Shown: in pieces, positions 4,504 to 5,751 of the stretch | How positions within the stretch are numbered: position 1 is the stretch's first letter | Layout of the letters: each line of letters begins with the position of its first letter | NCBI GenBank assembly: GCA_964360145.1 | Contig: CAYHWW010000204.1 | Location: forward strand, 1-5,751 | DNA: 5,751 nt | Direction of reading: 5' to 3' | From: CAYHWW01 sp964360145 | Lineage (GTDB): Bacteria > Bdellovibrionota > UBA1018 > CAYHWW01 | Translations under genes and position numbers: made by a program | Notes under the pieces: generated by a model | The model's database searches: none | The model's input: the letters and a program-made list of their open reading frames with translations, nothing else | Told to the model about the DNA's origin: nothing

Positions 4504-5751
4504 ATGGCGTTCCCTGCTCAAAAAGCCATCTGTGTCCTCTATCTCCTCACAGTCCTCACAAGCCTCAGCCACGGCCAAACCCCGCGCATGCTCAGAGGCA
4601 ATGAGCTGACCTTCGACGGGCTCCAGGCCTTCATCACCGCTGAGCGCATCACCTCTCTTGATGAACTCATTCGCCGCATGCCCGAGTCGGTGCGCACGAG
4701 CTACAACCTGGTCTACCGCTCACAAAGCATTCAACCCGCCACGCCGGATCAACCCCGGGTCATCCTGCGCTCCGCGGCATCACACAGCTTTCTCGCCTTC
4801 ACTGGTGCCCGTGACGGCAGTGAGCGCTCTAATAGCCTCGAGATCATCGAGCAAAACCCAAGCACCAGCGAGACCAGTGCGCGAGAAATTCGATTCTCTT
4901 CCACACCTGGTAGAGCGCCCCATTTCGTGCGTGACCCCGCCATTTGCGCCAGCTGCCACGGCGAACCCATCCATCCCAATTGGCAAGCTTATCCCTTCTG
5001 GCCTGGGGTCTATGGCAGCGACGATGACAGACTTCATGCCGGAACGCCGGAAGCACGGAACATGCTGCGATATATGGAGCGCACTGCACGCACAGCAGAG
5101 AGGTATCGATGGCTGAAGCCAGCACTTACAGCTGGGCAAGTGCATCAGCTCACTAACAACGTGGGAGTGGAACGAAACACCAGGCCGAACCTGCAGCTGA
5201 ACGCGAGTATCTCATACATGATCGCCACGCAGCTTCATCACGACATCACCCATTCGCCCCAGTACAGCCAGTGCATGGATCTATTGCAGTATTGGGCATT
5301 GGGGTGCATGAGCCCCCCCTACACCCAGGCCCTGGAGGCGTTCTTTCCGTCAGCGGAAGAGGCGCTCCGTCGCATGCTCGCCTGGAAAATCCGCATCAAT
5401 GAGGCCCTACAAAGGAATATGAACGATGTCGTCAATCCCATGATGATCGAAGCTCTGCGCTTACCAACAACTCCCGGGACCCCCATGGCAACCGGTCAAA
5501 TAAATTCCCCCCGCTTTTTCAGTTTGATGCTTACTGAGGGAACTCCCTTCCGCTCACCAAACTTTGATCTGGAAATGGCACGCTTCGAGGCAGGTCATAT
5601 TGAACTGAACAGCTACGCCAGTAGCGATTCCAATTTAATAAGAGACACTCCAGCGTTCTTAGCAACCGTTCTCGATCGCTGCGGCTTGGACTTGAGTCAC
5701 TACTCACCCCATCGCAGCGAGGGTGTTTTTTCTTTCAGTGATGGCGGATTC
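4504..5751 (+). CDS. Exported c-type haem protein with one CXXCH site, partial at the right window edge
   Basis: The frame is open for 416 codons from the ATG at 4504 to the last base; the C-terminus is missing. Residues 1-24 form a signal peptide (hydrophobic IC-VLYLLTVLTSL core, then SHG before QTP). At 148-152 is CASCH, the covalent haem attachment site of c-type cytochromes, in the context RDPAICASCHGEPIHPNW, followed by YPFWPGVYGSDDD (163-175). Export fits haem attachment in the periplasm. Only one CXXCH is visible, so this is a mono-haem protein in the visible part. The haem site sits inside a much larger protein than a soluble cytochrome c, with about 150 residues before it and over 260 after. 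The CxxCHG...PNWxxYPxWPGxYGS pattern recalls, from memory, large secreted mono-haem proteins of myxobacteria and Bdellovibrio-like bacteria; their function is unknown to me. His245/His246, His250 and several Met residues could supply the distal ligand. Cys257, Cys268 and Cys393 are additional. Confidence 0.85.
   Translation, partial: MAFPAQKAICVLYLLTVLTSLSHGQTPRMLRGNELTFDGLQAFITAERITSLDELIRRMPESVRTSYNLVYRSQSIQPATPDQPRVILRSAASHSFLAFTGARDGSERSNSLEIIEQNPSTSETSAREIRFSSTPGRAPHFVRDPAICASCHGEPIHPNWQAYPFWPGVYGSDDDRLHAGTPEARNMLRYMERTARTAERYRWLKPALTAGQVHQLTNNVGVERNTRPNLQLNASISYMIATQLHHDITHSPQYSQCMDLLQYWALGCMSPPYTQALEAFFPSAEEALRRMLAWKIRINEALQRNMNDVVNPMMIEALRLPTTPGTPMATGQINSPRFFSLMLTEGTPFRSPNFDLEMARFEAGHIELNSYASSDSNLIRDTPAFLATVLDRCGLDLSHYSPHRSEGVFSFSDGGF

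Noticed and set aside
4658..5145. Several 76-152-codon frames on both strands within the CASCH gene
   Set aside because: All overlap the continuous 416-codon frame that has a signal peptide, haem site and AGGAGG; none has its own support.

Overview
The window carries five protein-coding genes in two strand blocks. Three lie on the minus strand (left part) and two on the plus strand (right part), and they diverge at about 3259-3385. The moderately high G+C, the wide gaps with REP-like hairpin repeats, the 4-helix membrane protein and the exported c-type haem protein point to a Gram-negative, respiring, environmental bacterium. Verrucomicrobiota, or a Bdellovibrionota/Myxococcota-like lineage, is my best guess, but it rests on style and not on any marker gene. 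There are no rRNA or tRNA genes and no CRISPR array, and I saw no transposase.

Left block (minus strand). Bases 1-872 encode the first 290 residues of an exported protein cut by the window edge. It has a clear signal peptide, a His...Cys arrangement reminiscent of clan CD (caspase/C80-like) cysteine peptidases, and two hydrophobic segments near the visible end. After a gap of about 200 bp with one long hairpin comes a 161-residue four-helix membrane protein (1073-1558) with NHLPVAG, SGEPAEE and GG-x-I-H-H-E motifs, resembling DUF2231-type proteins. A 173-bp stretch (1580-1752) then holds two related REP/MITE-like palindromic units. It directly abuts the stop codon of a full-length CoA-acylating methylmalonate-semialdehyde dehydrogenase (mmsA, 1753-3258), the only housekeeping-type metabolic gene here.

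Right block (plus strand). Two genes for exported proteins follow each other: a 324-residue protein with an HEVEH zinc-peptidase motif, a C-terminal membrane segment and four late cysteines (3386-4360), and an exported protein with a single CASCH c-type haem site that runs off the right end (4504-5751, 416 residues visible). Each is preceded by a nearly identical leader of 84-93 bp that ends exactly at the Shine-Dalgarno sequence AGGAGG. The two copies differ by one substitution and one 9-nt indel. The layout is therefore leader-gene-leader-gene, as in a duplicated expression cassette, while the proteins behind the leaders look unrelated. This is the most unusual feature of the window.

Three of the five products are predicted to be exported, and two of those carry peptidase-like signatures, so the flanks of mmsA look like an accessory region for envelope or secreted functions. 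A shared pathway cannot be shown from the sequence alone.
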